Source: Ptiloglossa arizonensis
Taxonomy: Eukaryota; Arthropoda; Insecta; Hymenoptera; Colletidae
Length of the DNA: 64,000 bases
NCBI RefSeq assembly: GCF_051014685.1
Contig: NC_135058.1
Location: 8,470,811-8,534,810, forward strand
Reading direction: 5' to 3'
Below are positions 21,781 through 33,984 of this stretch, in pieces; position 1 is the first letter of the stretch; every line of letters begins with the position of its first letter. The notes under the pieces are model-generated. The model saw only the letters and a list, made by a program, of their open reading frames with translations. It did no database searches and was not told where the DNA came from. A program made the position numbers and the translations under genes.

Positions 21781-22739
21781 TCTTTTCGAAAGGGTGTTAG
21801 AGTGTTTAGGTTGAAAGTCGATTAGTCACGATTTTCGTTCCAGATGTCCATGTACGCGAAACACCGATGAATCACGATCGCTTACGAAGAAACTGGATCA
21901 TATGGGGGGTATGGATCCTCTGCGCGAGCAATTAACGTGGAACGGATGTGGACCTCGAGGAAAATTTCAACGTCTCGTTTAGAGCTATCACGGTTCGGGT
22001 TCTCTCGGTCGGACACGATTATACAATTTTCAAACCTGCTCGCGGGACGTATCCACCTAATTGAGAGATTAAGATCTCGCAGTGGCGCAGCATCAGCCGC
22101 AACGCGGCGGTCCGTGCGGGGTTCTTCGACCCCTCGGGTCGCTGCTCGCGAGGCGGGTCCGCCCCGACCCTGAAACCTGGCTGCTTTTTGTCGAGAACTC
22201 GACGAAAAAAAAAAAAAAAGGAAACAAACGCGCAGGAAAATCGAAGTGACGTTGGATTTTCCGGAAAAGCTTTCCACAACGGAACGAAAATAATGAAGGA
22301 AGAATTTATACCTAGACCAGGATCGATATTTGTCTCAAGATTTTTCACGGAGTATTGAGAAAGAAAGAAAATAAAGGGTTTGTTTGAATTTTTCGAAGAA
22401 TTATCGCAGGACATATTTTACTCGTTATTTTTTCGATGTTCGATCTTGATACACGACCATCTGCGAACAAATACTCGTAAAGGTTATTTATAACTGTTCT
22501 CTGACAAGAATAACCTTGTTAGTTCGTTTAATCCCTCGAATGTTACAGCTGGTAAGCGTTTGGTATGTACCGTGCGGTGACCGCCTATAGGCGTTCGATA
22601 ACTATGCGCGAGCAACGTGGTTACTGAGCTTCCGCATGCAACGAGTGCTAATTTTCCGAATATTTGTGCCAGGAAGGGTAAATGAGTTTTTTTTTTTACC
22701 TTAATATTAACCGAGTGTATTATTAATCGTTTCGTCGAC
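21781..22739. other. Unique sequence, no gene seen
   Basis: Short chance frames, a poly-A tract at 22205-22219 and the second copy of the 71-bp element. Otherwise no features. Confidence 0.45.
22573..22643. other. 71-bp element, copy 2 (related to 15732-15802)
   Basis: Same length and orientation as the copy at 15732-15802, with about two-thirds identity and no gaps. The centre CGCCTATAGGCG is a perfect palindrome in this copy (one mismatch in the other). Confidence 0.5.
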
Positions 22740-23278
22740 CGTGTTCGATCATCTGCGGTTAAATATCCACGGAACGAAGTTTTATAGAGCTTCGGTTTTA
22801 AGTGTTATTATTTCATCTCGATTCTCCGGACAGAGACAGTTCGGTAAAAATATCGGGCTCGTTGCGTCCATTTTGTCCTCGAATTTCACCAGCTTGAATT
22901 ATTACTCCTCGCGACGTTTGATATCGGTTTCCAAGCGTCAAAGATCAAAGACCTCGACCGAAATAAGTCAAACTACCTTAGAACCGGGTACATTTCACCT
23001 CGATCTTCGAATTAATGGATTCTTCGCGACCAGATGTCCCCACAAGTACCAACTTCAACGTGTCCGCAGCGTTCTCGAATCTCACCGGCTTAAATTATTA
23101 CCGAACGCGGTGCACGGTGTCGGTTTCCAAACGTCAATGATTAAAAATCCTGCTTAAAATAATTCAATTCCTCCTGGAAACGAGTCTTTCCTATTTCGTT
23201 TAAGTCCACCGGACCGATGTTCCTCGAGACCGAAAATCGTAGAAATATTAAATTCGATACGTTCGTAATATCCTCGAA

Positions 23279-23310
23279 TCTCTCTCTCTCTCTCTCTCTC
23301 TAGCTCTCTC
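23279..23310. repeat. (CT)n microsatellite
   Basis: About eleven CT units, then CTAGCTCTCTC, inside the roughly 190-bp array. Confidence 0.92.
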
Positions 23311-24215
23311 TGGATGTCAATTTTCAAGCGTCGAAGATTAAAAAGCTCGCTTAAAATAATTCACTACCCCCTTAGAAGCGAATCTATTTCATTTATATCC
23401 TTCAAACCGATGTTTCTCGCGACGAAAAATCGAAGAGGCATTAATTTCATTACGTTCGCGATATTTTCAAATTTTTCTTGAATTATTATCGCTGGCTGGA
23501 CGCCATTAACTGTTTAAATCGATTACCTTTAAATTTTAATCGTTCCCGAGACACTCTTAACATTTTTAATCATTTCTTTAACTCGTACGAAACTCGTCTC
23601 AACGTAGTAATTGTGTTACCGTTTCTCTTCCGTCGTATCATTGTCAATGTACACTTTTCGCGACAATGAAGTTTTTGCGTCGATATCGATCGACCGTTAT
23701 CACTATTGTCTCTAAGTGTCAGGGATCAGAAACTTCGCTCAAAATTTGCAAAACTTATTTGGAAACTGATCTATTATTTCGTCTCGATCTTTCGAAATAA
23801 TATTCCTAGCGATCAGAAGTCCTATAAGTTGTCCCCATCTTTGATTAAATACTACTACTATCGACATTGTTACTATTATTATTACTATTATTTCCAAGCC
23901 TTGTCAAAAGTCACTCTCCTACGAAATTTGCGAAACCTTCTCGAAGTGTTCCGGTGCATTAATTTCTCTCCATCCTCCGAAACGAAATATTTTTCGCGAC
24001 CGAAAGTCCTACAAGTAATCCTCATCTTTGATAAAATACTATTACTCTCGATATTGCTTTATTATTATCACTATTATTTCCAAGCCTAGTACTTGTAACC
24101 ATAAGTCACCTTCCCTCGAAATTTGCGAAACCTTCTCGAAGTGTTCCGGTGTATTAATTTCCTTCGATCCTCCGTAACGAAATATTTTTCGCGACCGAGA
24201 GTCTCGCGTGTTAAA

Positions 24216-24242
24216 CTCTCTCTCTCTCTCTCTCTCTCTCTC
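24216..24242. repeat. (CT)n microsatellite
   Basis: About thirteen uninterrupted CT units inside the last part of the roughly 190-bp array. Confidence 0.92.
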
Positions 24243-24400
24243 GACGACGCTCGTAACCGCTCGCGAATCCGTCTCGTATCGTCGTCCTTGTCGTCGTCGA
24301 TCGCGCGCCGCCGGTTATCGGCTTACGAGCGTCAAAGATCAAAATCCTGGCTTAAAATAATTCAATTCCCCGGCTCGTTGACGCAAACGGAACCCTTGCC

Positions 24401-25689
24401 GCGGTCTCGAACGTTAAATGTCGGATGTTGGCTTCCACCGATGCCTATATAACTAGCACTTGAGACGACCTGGCAGGGGGTTTCCAGTGGGGGTTGACTC
24501 CGTCGGTCGGGTCGATTCCCTGTTATGCTAATTTGTCAACGGTCGGGCCCAGGGTAGTCGACCGAGGCTCAAAAATTATTCCACGCCCCTCTAACGTCTC
24601 TCCCTCTCTCTCCTCTCTCTCTTGCTCCCTCTCTCTGACACGCGCTCTCTTTTTCTCTTTTTCTCTTCTCTCTCTCACACACACATATACACACTCACTC
24701 CAGCTTTCTCTTTCTCTCAGTGAGTCAGTCACTCGCTCACTTCTTCCACCGTTTCTTTCACTGTTCACGACGCGCCTATCGCATCACCTGGCCCATGAAA
24801 TCGGAACTACGGAGGTCCGACCTCGACGATTCGATCCGGGAAATTATTTTCTTCCCGTCTCATGGTCCGCGCCAACCCCTTTGTTTCGTGGTTCGTTTCA
24901 GGTCGTCCTACGGCATTTGTCTTCCTCCGGGTGGACGGGCAAAGAAATACGCTCTCCGCTATAGATCTTCGTGAAAAACGTCGTCTTATCGAGTGGGAGG
25001 GTACAGACCGTTCCCTGCTACGGTTAGAGGGGAGAGTGGTAGGGGTGCGGGAGAGGGAACGAGAAGAAATTACCGACGATTATCGTCATCCACGCGGGGC
25101 GAACGAGAAATATCGCTGGGAATTCAACGACGACCGCCTCTAGGTTCAGGATGGAGGGTGAGGCGGGGAACGGGAGGATAATGAGCTCGCGGACGTGGCC
25201 GGTGGACGTAACGCGGGATTCCACGGTTCTCGATCAACGTTTCCTCGCGCCGCCGATCTATTTACAAAGTAAACGCTTTAAGCGGCGAGGAGGCCGCGCA
25301 CGCACCGCGTGATTTATTCCCGCTCGATCGAGACGAGCGCGCCTTCCAGCCGAGGGTGTGCTACGTGGCACGCGGAAGCGTTTACGGGAAACCCGCTTCA
25401 ATAATTCGGGAATAGGCGCCGTTTAGCCAAGTTTCTTCCGGTATGTTCAGAGAGAGCGTGAACGCTCCAGCGAGGGACAAGTATCGCTTCGTTCGATTCT
25501 TTGAATCATAATTAACACTGGATTCACCAATTGGTCGAAATCACCGGTCGCGAATGCTTTTGCGATGAAATTTAATTTAAATTCCGTGGCATATCTTCGA
25601 AAATTAATTATGATCTTTTCTACACGTATAATCAATTTCATAAGTTCCTCGATCATCGATTTTCCTGGAAGATATACGAAGAACATGTT
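24401..25689. other. Pyrimidine-rich then CpG-rich sequence, no gene supported
   Basis: 24597-24725 is an impure CT/CA tract. 24780-25450 is CpG-rich with frames open on both strands (for example 24862-25143 +). No frame has convincing coding character. It could be promoter-proximal DNA. Confidence 0.45.
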
Positions 25690-26065
25690 AATACACTGGA
25701 ATCTGTCGGTAGTTCTAGTGTTAAGGAACTATTGGGGGTGGGGGGTGGGTCTTGAAACCTTCTTGGGGACGAACTGTTTTAATTTACGTAAATGGAAATC
25801 GAATTAAACGGTGGTCGAAGAACAGTAAGAGTTCAGAATTAATTATTTTTGAATGGTCGAACGCGAGATACTCTTTGTTCAATTTTGAAAATCATAATTG
25901 AGGAACTATCGTGGGGGTTCTTGGACCTTTTGGACACGAATTGTCTTAATTCGCACAAATGGAAATTGAATTAAGAGGTGGTCGAAGAATAGAAGTCCAG
26001 AATTAATCATTTTTGAATAGTCGAAAAGTGCTTTGTTCAATTTTGAGACTCACAGTTAGAACGAT
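25690..26065. repeat. Tandem duplication, about 178-bp unit
   Basis: GGAACTAT(T/C)G then GGGTTCTTG, AAATGGAAATYGAATTAA, GGTGGTCGAAGAA and CAGAATTAATTATTTTTGAA occur in the same order from 25725 and from 25903, about 178 bp apart. A fragment of a third unit (TTGAATCATAATTAAC) lies near 25500. Confidence 0.85.
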
Positions 26066-26269
26066 CGTTTTTGACGAAACGAAGTGTTTTTTGACTTCTC
26101 GATTCAATTACAAACAAAACAATTACTTCCATGTTACAATATTCTAAGTAGTTTAAAGAAACCCTTGCTGAAGTTAATATAGTAATTCTTTTATCTCGAC
26201 CACGTTAGGGAGTAATCGAGGTAGATACTCCGTGGTAATGTAATGGTACACTATTCATCAGGCTTAATA

Positions 26270-26475
26270 AACACTTTCTTTCCTTACTCGATCTTATTTA
26301 CCATCTTTATCAATCTCTTTACACCTGATACGAATATTGATCTCACTTCCTACTTATCCCGACATTCATTTCTCAGCTCCAATAAAAACTTCTTTCTCCT
26401 TATTCGTTCTTATTTCCCATCAATCTCTCTGCATTCGGTACAAATATCGATCTTCTTGTCCATCTCGACACTCGT
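26270..26475. repeat. Tandem duplication, about 116-bp unit
   Basis: CGWTCTTATTTMCCATC, TCAATCTCT and TACRAATATYGATCT are present in order from about 26288 and again from 26404. Confidence 0.75.
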
Positions 26476-28000
26476 CAGAAGATGCCTAAATTCTTCGCGT
26501 CAGAACAAAAATCAAAAACCGTACACTATATTAATTTCGCTTCTGGGTGTACTCAAAACTTATCCATGCATTAAAACAAAGTTTAATTTATACACAATGT
26601 CTCCTTTATCATTCCAAGAACAAATTCGTACGCGTAAGCGATTCTCCACGCGTTTCGAATAATATAACACGGCAAACAAATCGTCTTCCACACTCGCTAA
26701 CGTTCCCATTCGTTGCTCGTTCGTGCGTTCGTTTCCCTTCGCACCTTTTGCATCGTTTAGCGCGCAACACGAAAAGACGTTGCCTCGGCCTTAATGAAAT
26801 ACAGTTTTCAACAGCTGCGGTGAAAGTTCGCACGCGGTTATCTATTTGACAGGTGGAACCTGCACGCTTCGGTTTTCGCAGATGGTGTCGGTAGCATTAA
26901 CGAAACATTCGTCCACTTAGATTTAGGGTCGAGGTGCTTGTAAAGGTATCCAGGTAGAAGTGTCACAGTCCCTCTCGACGTACTACTTGTCGCCGCGCGC
27001 AGAGGATGACCTAAAGTGTCATCCAATCAGAGTTAATTGCGAGTACCCGCTATCGCTTCGACCACACGGAATCCACCTTATCGCGAAACCAGCGTCTTGC
27101 GACTTTTTCGATAAATGGAACGGATACACGCCTCTTCGCGACTCTCGAATCCATTGTGTTCTTCGAAACGCGCTCGCCTAAACGACGAGTGTATCTCGAG
27201 AACGATCGTACTCGCCGATGCTGCTGCAATCGTCGCGAAAGTGTAAAAATTGGGAGGGGGGAGAAAAAAATTTGTCAAAATTGCATCGGACGATGGAAAA
27301 CATTTGTGTGATTTTTCGTTGGCGCGTAACCACCACCGGTTACGTAATTTGTTAACGCACGAAGTTTTGGTCTCGTTGAAAAGTACAGATCTCTGTAGTC
27401 GGTGCACGTACTTGGTGGTTTTCCATTGTTTCGATATTTCTTCGTGTAACGGCAAACATTGATAGCTAGAGGTTAAAAATTCGTGGATAGTTTACGAGTT
27501 TGTATTTGAAAGTACAATGCTGGTAGACGCGTTTGCAGCGTGCTCGGAGTTGGTGCTGTTAGGGAAGAAACGGACGAAATATGATCGAGAAGGTTCAAGG
27601 AAGGAAACGAATCTCCATCTGTCATCGAAGACGAGAAATTGATCGAACGTGTGCATTGAAATTCGCGAAAAAGGCGTTCAGGTGTTGCTGAAATATTCGA
27701 ACTGTGAATAAAATTACGTTCGAAACAAGATCGGAACTTTGACCTATATTTCTCTGTGTATCGATTTCTCGAGAAAATCTCAAATTCGATCGTATCGTTC
27801 GTCTTGTTACGTACGAGAGAAAAGTTCAATCGTAGGAATTTCGAAGTTAGGTCGACGTATAACGAGTAACGTCTACCGACGTGCGGTTGTGCTCGCGTTT
27901 AACGTTTACGTAATCTCCGCGTAGATTCCGTAAGAGTTTCTCGAACAGTTAACACGTGCACCGCAGCGTCATCGGTACAAAAGGTAGAAACCGTTACGCT
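26476..28000. other. Unique sequence, no gene supported
   Basis: AT-leaning unique DNA with chance frames of up to 125 codons on the minus strand (27078-27455). A small palindrome GGATGAC...GTCATCC lies at 27004-27024. No repeats. Confidence 0.45.
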
Positions 28001-29160
28001 AATTGAACCGTCGTTGGGAAAGAAATGTCGTCGATCGATTCAACATTTAAAATGGACAACATACGATCCCCCTCCCTTTCGATTTTCCACGTCGAGCAGA
28101 TTTCGTTCGACCGACACAATGCGATCCAGCCGGATTACGGTCTAAAATCGGAAACGGTCTGTTCCCGGTGAAGCATGGTTATGGAGCGTCGATCCCCGGG
28201 GACTCCGTTGGTGGTGTCGACGACCGGGAATACCCGGCGTACGTTTCGAACTTTCCTCGTTCTCGCAGACGACTCGAAACCGTGTCGAGTTCAACGTGTT
28301 CCGTTGAACGTCCCAGCTACCACCACCACCACCACCACCACCACCATCGCCACCCATCTAACCAACCCCCTCGTCCCGATATCGGACCAGGTCCGTTCGC
28401 ACCCGTTCGCGTCGATGCACCGGTGACTTGGTCGAGGACGACACTTCGTTCCGGGTTTCGAAGATTTCCGTTTCACCGGCAGATGGAATCACGTCGTGAG
28501 GGCGAACGCGACGGACACGATCCCCGGGTTCGTTCCTCGTTTCGTTTCCCGATGGAATCAGCCAGTCAACGAGGGGCTGGAGGGTGACGGTGGCGGCGAG
28601 GGGGGCCGCCACGAGAAGAAAAAGAAAAGAGGGAAGAAGACGGGAAGAGAACCAGGGGCGTACGTCGTTATTTCGCGGTGGATGCTGCGGGATCAATAGC
28701 GTGGAGAGCCGAAGAGCCGGGTAGAGGGAGAGACGCCGAGCGGCAACGGGAGGAACGGAGAAAGATCGCCGAGCGTACGTGTACGTGCAAGCCGCGCCGG
28801 TGCGACGAAGAGGGACTCGAGGAACGGGTATACGCCGTAACGTGGCTGAAACGAGGACGGAGAATCAACGAGGAGGGATCCTGGACACCAGGCGGGGTTG
28901 GTTAAGGGGCGCGAGAAAGACGGGAGACAAAGGGTGACTCCCCTAGTCTCTGCTACCTAGAGCGAACTCCACTCTGTCTCTGTCCCGCGCGGACGAGGTA
29001 CCCTGCTCTCCGTCCTCTGTTCGCTCGGACGCTTTCCTCTCGCTTCATCCACCACCCTTGCCACCCAACAACCCCAGGAGTCGATGCATCCAGGGTCGTT
29101 GCTACCGGCAGCGAACGATCCAACCTTCCATGCGCTCTCTCCACCCGCTTCTCTCACTCG
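28001..29160. other. GC- and CpG-rich block with (CCA)n tract
   Basis: CpG-rich DNA. Frame 28168-28587 (+) would carry a poly-His run from a (CCA)n tract and starts at GTG. An ATG frame at 28175-28426 carries a poly-Thr run from the same tract. Neither has independent support. A promoter or first exon is possible. Confidence 0.45.
28320..28346. repeat. (CCA)n trinucleotide tract
   Basis: Nine CCA triplets within the CpG-rich block. Confidence 0.92.
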
Positions 29161-29640
29161 GTCTCCCTCTTTTACTCTTCTACTCTCTCTCTCTCTCTGG
29201 CTCTCCGGTTCTCTAGCTCTCCGGCGCTCCGGCTCTTTGTTTCTCTCTCTCTCTCTCTCTCTGACTCTCTATTTTTCACTCTCTTTAATTCTCTATCTCT
29301 CGCTCTGGTTCTCTGTCTCTCACTCTATCTAGCTCTCTGTCTCTCACTCTATCTAGCTCTCTGTCTCTCACTCTATCTAGCTCTCTGTCTCTCACTCTCT
29401 CTGTCTCTCACTCTCTCTGTCTCTCGCTCTATCTAACTCTCTGTCTCTCGCTCTATCCAATTCTCTGTCACTCACTCTCTCTAACTTTCTCCAACTCTCT
29501 CCAACTCTCTGTCTCTCACTCTCGCTAACTCTCTGTTTCCCACTCTCTCTATCTCTTACTCTCATTTTCTCGCTCTCTCCGTCTCTCTAGAGCACGGGTT
29601 CGCTCTCTCGCGCGCTCTTCGTTCTCTCCCGTCTCTCTTC
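29160..29640. repeat. Pyrimidine minisatellite, CT-rich, with 26-bp higher-order unit
   Basis: About 480 bp of CT-rich repeat. In 29310-29400 a 26-bp unit (CTCTGTCTCTCACTCTATCT then AGCT) is repeated almost exactly three or four times; elsewhere the units are shorter and degenerate. One strand is almost pure pyrimidine, so it could form triplex DNA in principle. Confidence 0.93.
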
Positions 29641-30039
29641 GTTCTCTCCTGTCTCTCTTGGTCGCGCGGTTCGGTATGCAGGTCTCTCGCTCGAATCGTA
29701 CATGCACGCGCATCGATACGGGATAATGAACGCGCGCGCGGTGTGCGTCGTGCAGGTGGAGCACCGCGTACGCGTACAAGTACTCGAGTATACGTAGCCC
29801 GCCCGTTTCGCTCGAATGCACCGGGGCGGCGTGCCCGCGTGCCCGCGCGCCCGCACGCGCTCCACGACCCCGAGAAACACGACAACGGGGACGTCCTGAC
29901 CAATGACGAAGACGTCGCGCTGGCTATCGCTATCCCGATCCCGACGCGCCGTTAGTTTTCAAGGACGCGTCGAGAATTAGTACCGCGCACCCTATCGAGA
30001 ACTCTCCGGGTACATTTTCAACCCCTGTTTCTTTTTCTT
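29641..30039. other. CpG-rich sequence, no gene supported
   Basis: CpG-rich with several overlapping minus-strand frames (up to 113 codons, Arg/Glu-rich from the adjoining purine tract). No coding feature is accepted. Confidence 0.45.
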
Positions 30040-32040
30040 TTTTTTTTTCTTTTCCTTCACAGCGGAAGCGTCGCGTAGACGACGATTTTAACGTTTTGGA
30101 AAGGGTACGAGCACTGGACCGGTACTTTGCGCGCGAATCGTCGCGAATTTTCTCGTTTTCGCGTTATTTCTACCTTGTTCGTCCACGGTGACAACGTTGC
30201 ATCGATACCAGTTTTATTATTTTTTTCTAGAGGAGATTGGACACGCGCCGATACGCGCGGGGAATCTTGTAGTTATGAATTTCATCTCACGGGTCGTTGA
30301 ATATTTTCCGCACGGGGCTTGGGTATTTTGACCCCCTGTTTTTTTTTTTCTTTCTTTTTTTTTACGGCGACGATGTTGCGTAGACGACAATTTTAATGTT
30401 TTCGGAGAATCAATCCCATCGATAGGGTTTCGCGCGTGAATCGTCGCGAATTTTATCTCACGGATCGGTGAACGTTTTCTACACCGGCTCCGGTACTCCG
30501 ACCCCGTTTTTACGGTAGCAATGTTGCGTACATTCCAATATTAATATTTTTCTACGCGAGATCGGACACGCGCCGATACGCGCGACTTATCGGTGCCGCG
30601 ACCCGGTCGGATTTCACGGGTGAATCGTTGCAAAATTTTATCTTAAGAGTCGATAGATGCTTTTTAATTTTTTTTTTTTTTTTTTTTACCACGGGACTGT
30701 GTATCTCGAAGCTCGTTTTCGCGACTGTGATGTTGCACAGACGCCAATTTTGTTAACTTTACACGCGAGATTCGACGCGCGTGGAATCTGTCCCGCTCAC
30801 CGATCCGACTATTCGCGCGAATCGTTACCAATTTTATCACGAACCGATGATTATTCTCTGCTCGAGTTTATTTTGATCCCTTTTTTTTTCTCTTCTTTTT
30901 TTATTTTTTTTTTTACGGTGGCAATGTTGCGCAGATACCGATTTTAATATTTTCGAAACCGAGATTGGATACGCGCCGGTACGCGCGGGGAATCACAACC
31001 GCGCCCCGAATGGGCTTTGCGCGCGAATCGTTATGAGTTTTATCGCGAGCTGATGATTGTTGTCCGCACGGATTTGTGTATTTTGACCCCTTTTTCGCGA
31101 TAGTAACGTTATACAGAGACCAATTTTATTATTTTTCTACGGAAGATCGGATACCTTTGTGAATATTCTCTTTTTTTTTTAATTTTGACTCTTCTTTTTT
31201 ATGGTAACGATCTTGCACAAATACCAATTTTATTATTTTTCTACAGAAGATCGGTTACATTTGTGAATATTCTTTTTTCTTTTAATTTTGACTCTTTTTA
31301 TGGTAACGATCTTGCACAAATACCAATTTTAATATTTTTCTACAGAAGATCGGTTACCTTTGTGAATATTATTTTTTCTTTTAATTTTGACTCTTTTTAT
31401 GGTAACGATCTTGCACAAATACCAATTTGAATATTTTTCTACAGAAAATCGGTTACCTTTGTGAATATTCCTTTTCTTTTAATTTTGACTCTTTTTTTAT
31501 GGTAATGATCTTGCACAAATATTTTAATACTTTCGTACACGATATGTGATACGCGTAGAGAATCAGTTTTTATAGGATTTTGCGCGCGTATCGTTAAGAA
31601 TTTCATCTCGAGACTCGATGGATTACATCACGTGTGTTCCTTTTTTATTTCACGGTGACAGTGTTGCACAGATTTCAATTTTAATGTTTCGATTGGACAC
31701 GTGCATCGAATATAACCTCCCGCGCGCGTGTCTCGTCGTTACGAATCGTATCTCACGAGTCGATGCATATTTCTCCACGCTGGCTGGTGCATTTTGACCC
31801 CCCCGTTTTTACGGCGGCAATGTTGTATAAATACCAATTTTAATATTTTCGTACGCTAGATTGGATACACGCCGGTACGCAGCGAGAATCAGTCCCGATC
31901 GAGTTTTACGCGCGAATCGTTTACGAATTTTATCACGAATCGATGAATATTTCCCGCACGGATTCGCGTGCCCTAACTTCCGTTTTTTTTTTTTTTATGG
32001 CGGGAATGTCATGTAGACATTGTTACCAAGTTTAATATCG
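30040..32040. repeat. Modular tandem array, about 14 copies, 100-209 bp spacing
   Basis: The core ACGGYRRCAATGTTGCRYAG, then ACCAATTTTAATATTTT, recurs at about 30061, 30185, 30363, 30512, 30721, 30915, 31097, 31201, 31300, 31399, 31499, 31652, 31811 and 31997. Most copies are preceded by a T-run of 7 to 21 bases. Many long modules add ACGCGCCGRTACGCGCG and a CGCGAATCGTTNCGAATTTT block. Four modules (31180-31520) lack these blocks, are 99-104 bp apart and nearly identical, a recent expansion of a shortened unit. No transposon ends or coding frames are visible. Confidence 0.92.
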
Positions 32041-33958
32041 TTACCGAGTTGAAACGTTGGCTGCGTTTTCGAATTGTTTCGCGTCGAGTATTGTGCATCG
32101 GCGTACGACGTACGAATACGATGCGATTGTTACTAATTCGCGAAGCACGTGGCTATTTATAATATTTCCTGTTAATACTTTTCCGTGTATAATTTTACAC
32201 GTGGCTGGCACGATACATCGATATAAATCATCCCCCACCACGTTTATTCCTGTCTACGGGTCTACGTACACGCTTGAGGTTATGTTCGAAAGTCTCTCGA
32301 GTGCACCTTTGCGTAATTATGCAACGATTCTGTTTGACCAGTTTACTTTCTTCTAGCTCCTCTCGTGAAAATTTCACAATAGTAATAATAATAACCGTGG
32401 AAAGAGAACCGTAGTTACGCTATCGGAGAAAAACAAAATAATAATAACAATAATAGTAGCCGTATCTTTAAATTTGACTTTTACACGGTACAGTCACCGA
32501 ACCGTGTTCCCAGTACGCGGTCCCGTATCCGTTGCAACTTTTTTTAATTTTCATATTTCGACCGCACCTGCGCCCTTCCTGACGTCATTCTTTTAATCGC
32601 TTCGTATATCGCTGCCACATATAATTCCGATGTAATAAAAGCTCCGCAGGTCCAAGAGAAGATACGAAACAGAAGGTAAACACTAAAAGGTCAATTGGCC
32701 CTGTTAAAATCTGCTCCTTGAAAGCTTCATTAAATATATTGGTTCTGAACGTGTGTTGGTTCTAGACTCGTAATTTTGCTTTAAGTGGTTCTTTAAACTT
32801 TACGTTCCGGAAAGTTTAAAGAACATTTCTCCATTCATGTTACACGCTTACGAGAACTTTTCGTTCTACATAAATTTCATTAATACGTTTATTATCGACT
32901 GGTTTAACGTTGATAACGAAACGAAACGAGTTATTGCTTTTTTCCATTAATTTACCGAATAGAGGATTGCATTCGTACGTATGTAAATCAAGAATGGCTG
33001 CGCGAAACGGTGGAATGTATTTTCAAATATTCAACGTTAAATTTATATATGGATGGAGTAAAAGCACAAATTGCTGCGAACGAGTTCGTTTAGGTTAGAG
33101 ATTTTAACAGAGGTGTGCAGCAAAATGGACGATGTTCAACAGTACTAGAAAATACTGGTACGTACCAACTGACTTGCAATTTCACGAATGATTGCTTCAA
33201 ACTAATTAAACGTGCACGTATACAGAACCTATCCACCGTGCTAGAAATACTTTATTTTATCTTTGAGGTTACGTTATGGTATTAGATGGATCGTATCGTT
33301 GAACGTTCAATCGGATCGACGAACCGCTATCGGTTGATAAAATTGTCAGCTCGGAATGTACACGGTGAATGCATTTACTAATAATTTCGAAAGTGCAAAT
33401 ACACTTTTATCTGTGAAATTGCTACCAAAATATTTGTCGAGGTTAGGTCTGCAAAATCGATCGAATTTTCCAGGTTATGTGTACACGTTACCAGTAACTG
33501 CGACGCGTACAGGGTGTCCATAAGAATCGCAAAGTTCGAATACCGAAGGAAACGAACAACTTATATACAATAATCGAATCTGGTATTCTCTCGACGAGAA
33601 TTAATTTCAGGGCACGTGGTTATCAATACTCTTTTATTCCTACGCGTATAAGTACTACGTGTATTCACACTTTGTAATCTATTTTTTAAAACACTCCGGG
33701 CGTACAATCCGCCAAACACTCGAACACAAAAATATTCCCACTCGTCGCTCTGTTAACATTGTTCTACCAGACCGTAGAACCTCGATTCGATTCGTCTCCC
33801 CGTGTTACGAAAAAATGAAAAATAATAAGACAATCGAGATACACCATCGAGAACAAATCACAGGGATTCGTAAATCGAGCGACCCTGGACGACTTTAATA
33901 AATTACAAACGTAAATTCAAGACTCCGTTAAAATATACCCAGTAAAGACCTATCGTGC
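32041..33958. other. Unique AT-rich sequence, no gene seen
   Basis: Unique DNA with chance frames of up to 99 codons. A short AAT-type tract lies near 32382-32455. TACAGGGTGTCC at 33517 resembles a transposon end and is listed separately. Confidence 0.45.
33517..33620. mobile_element. Possible transposon-end relic
   Basis: TACAGGGTGTCCATAAGAAT begins at 33517. CAGGGTGTCC is a common terminal motif of arthropod DNA transposons and some other repeats. No second end, target duplication or coding remnant is seen nearby. The reverse complement motif occurs at 56286, far too distant and without shared flanks to be its partner. Confidence 0.22.
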
Positions 33959-33984
33959 TATATATAAATATATATATATATATA
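33959..33984. repeat. (AT)n microsatellite
   Basis: Nearly pure TA dinucleotide run with one A interruption. Confidence 0.9.

Larger units (their letters stand above)
22740..24400. repeat. About 190-bp diverged tandem array, seven or eight copies
   Basis: TTTCCAAGCGTCAAAGATCA-like cores followed by CTTAAAATAATTCAATTCCC and a CGAAACGATGTTTCTCGCGA-like segment recur near 22928, 23124, 23312, 23710, 23890, 24078 and 24322. Spacings are 196, 188, 398 (two units, the middle one decayed), 180, 188 and 244 bp. The fifth and sixth copies are closest (GAAATTTGCGAAACCTTCTC in both). Two (CT)n runs interrupt copies at 23279-23310 and 24216-24242. Short frames through it are incidental. The unit length is close to a nucleosome repeat, as in many satellites. 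Confidence 0.88.

Noticed and set aside
22561..22643. tRNA-like boxes (GTTCGA and a GGTAAGCG A-box-like motif)
   Set aside because: No cloverleaf with a proper T arm, anticodon stem and acceptor stem could be drawn; kept only as a repeated element.
28168..28587. 139-codon frame with a poly-His run
   Set aside because: It starts at GTG, and the run is a (CCA)n microsatellite that also gives poly-Thr in another open frame.
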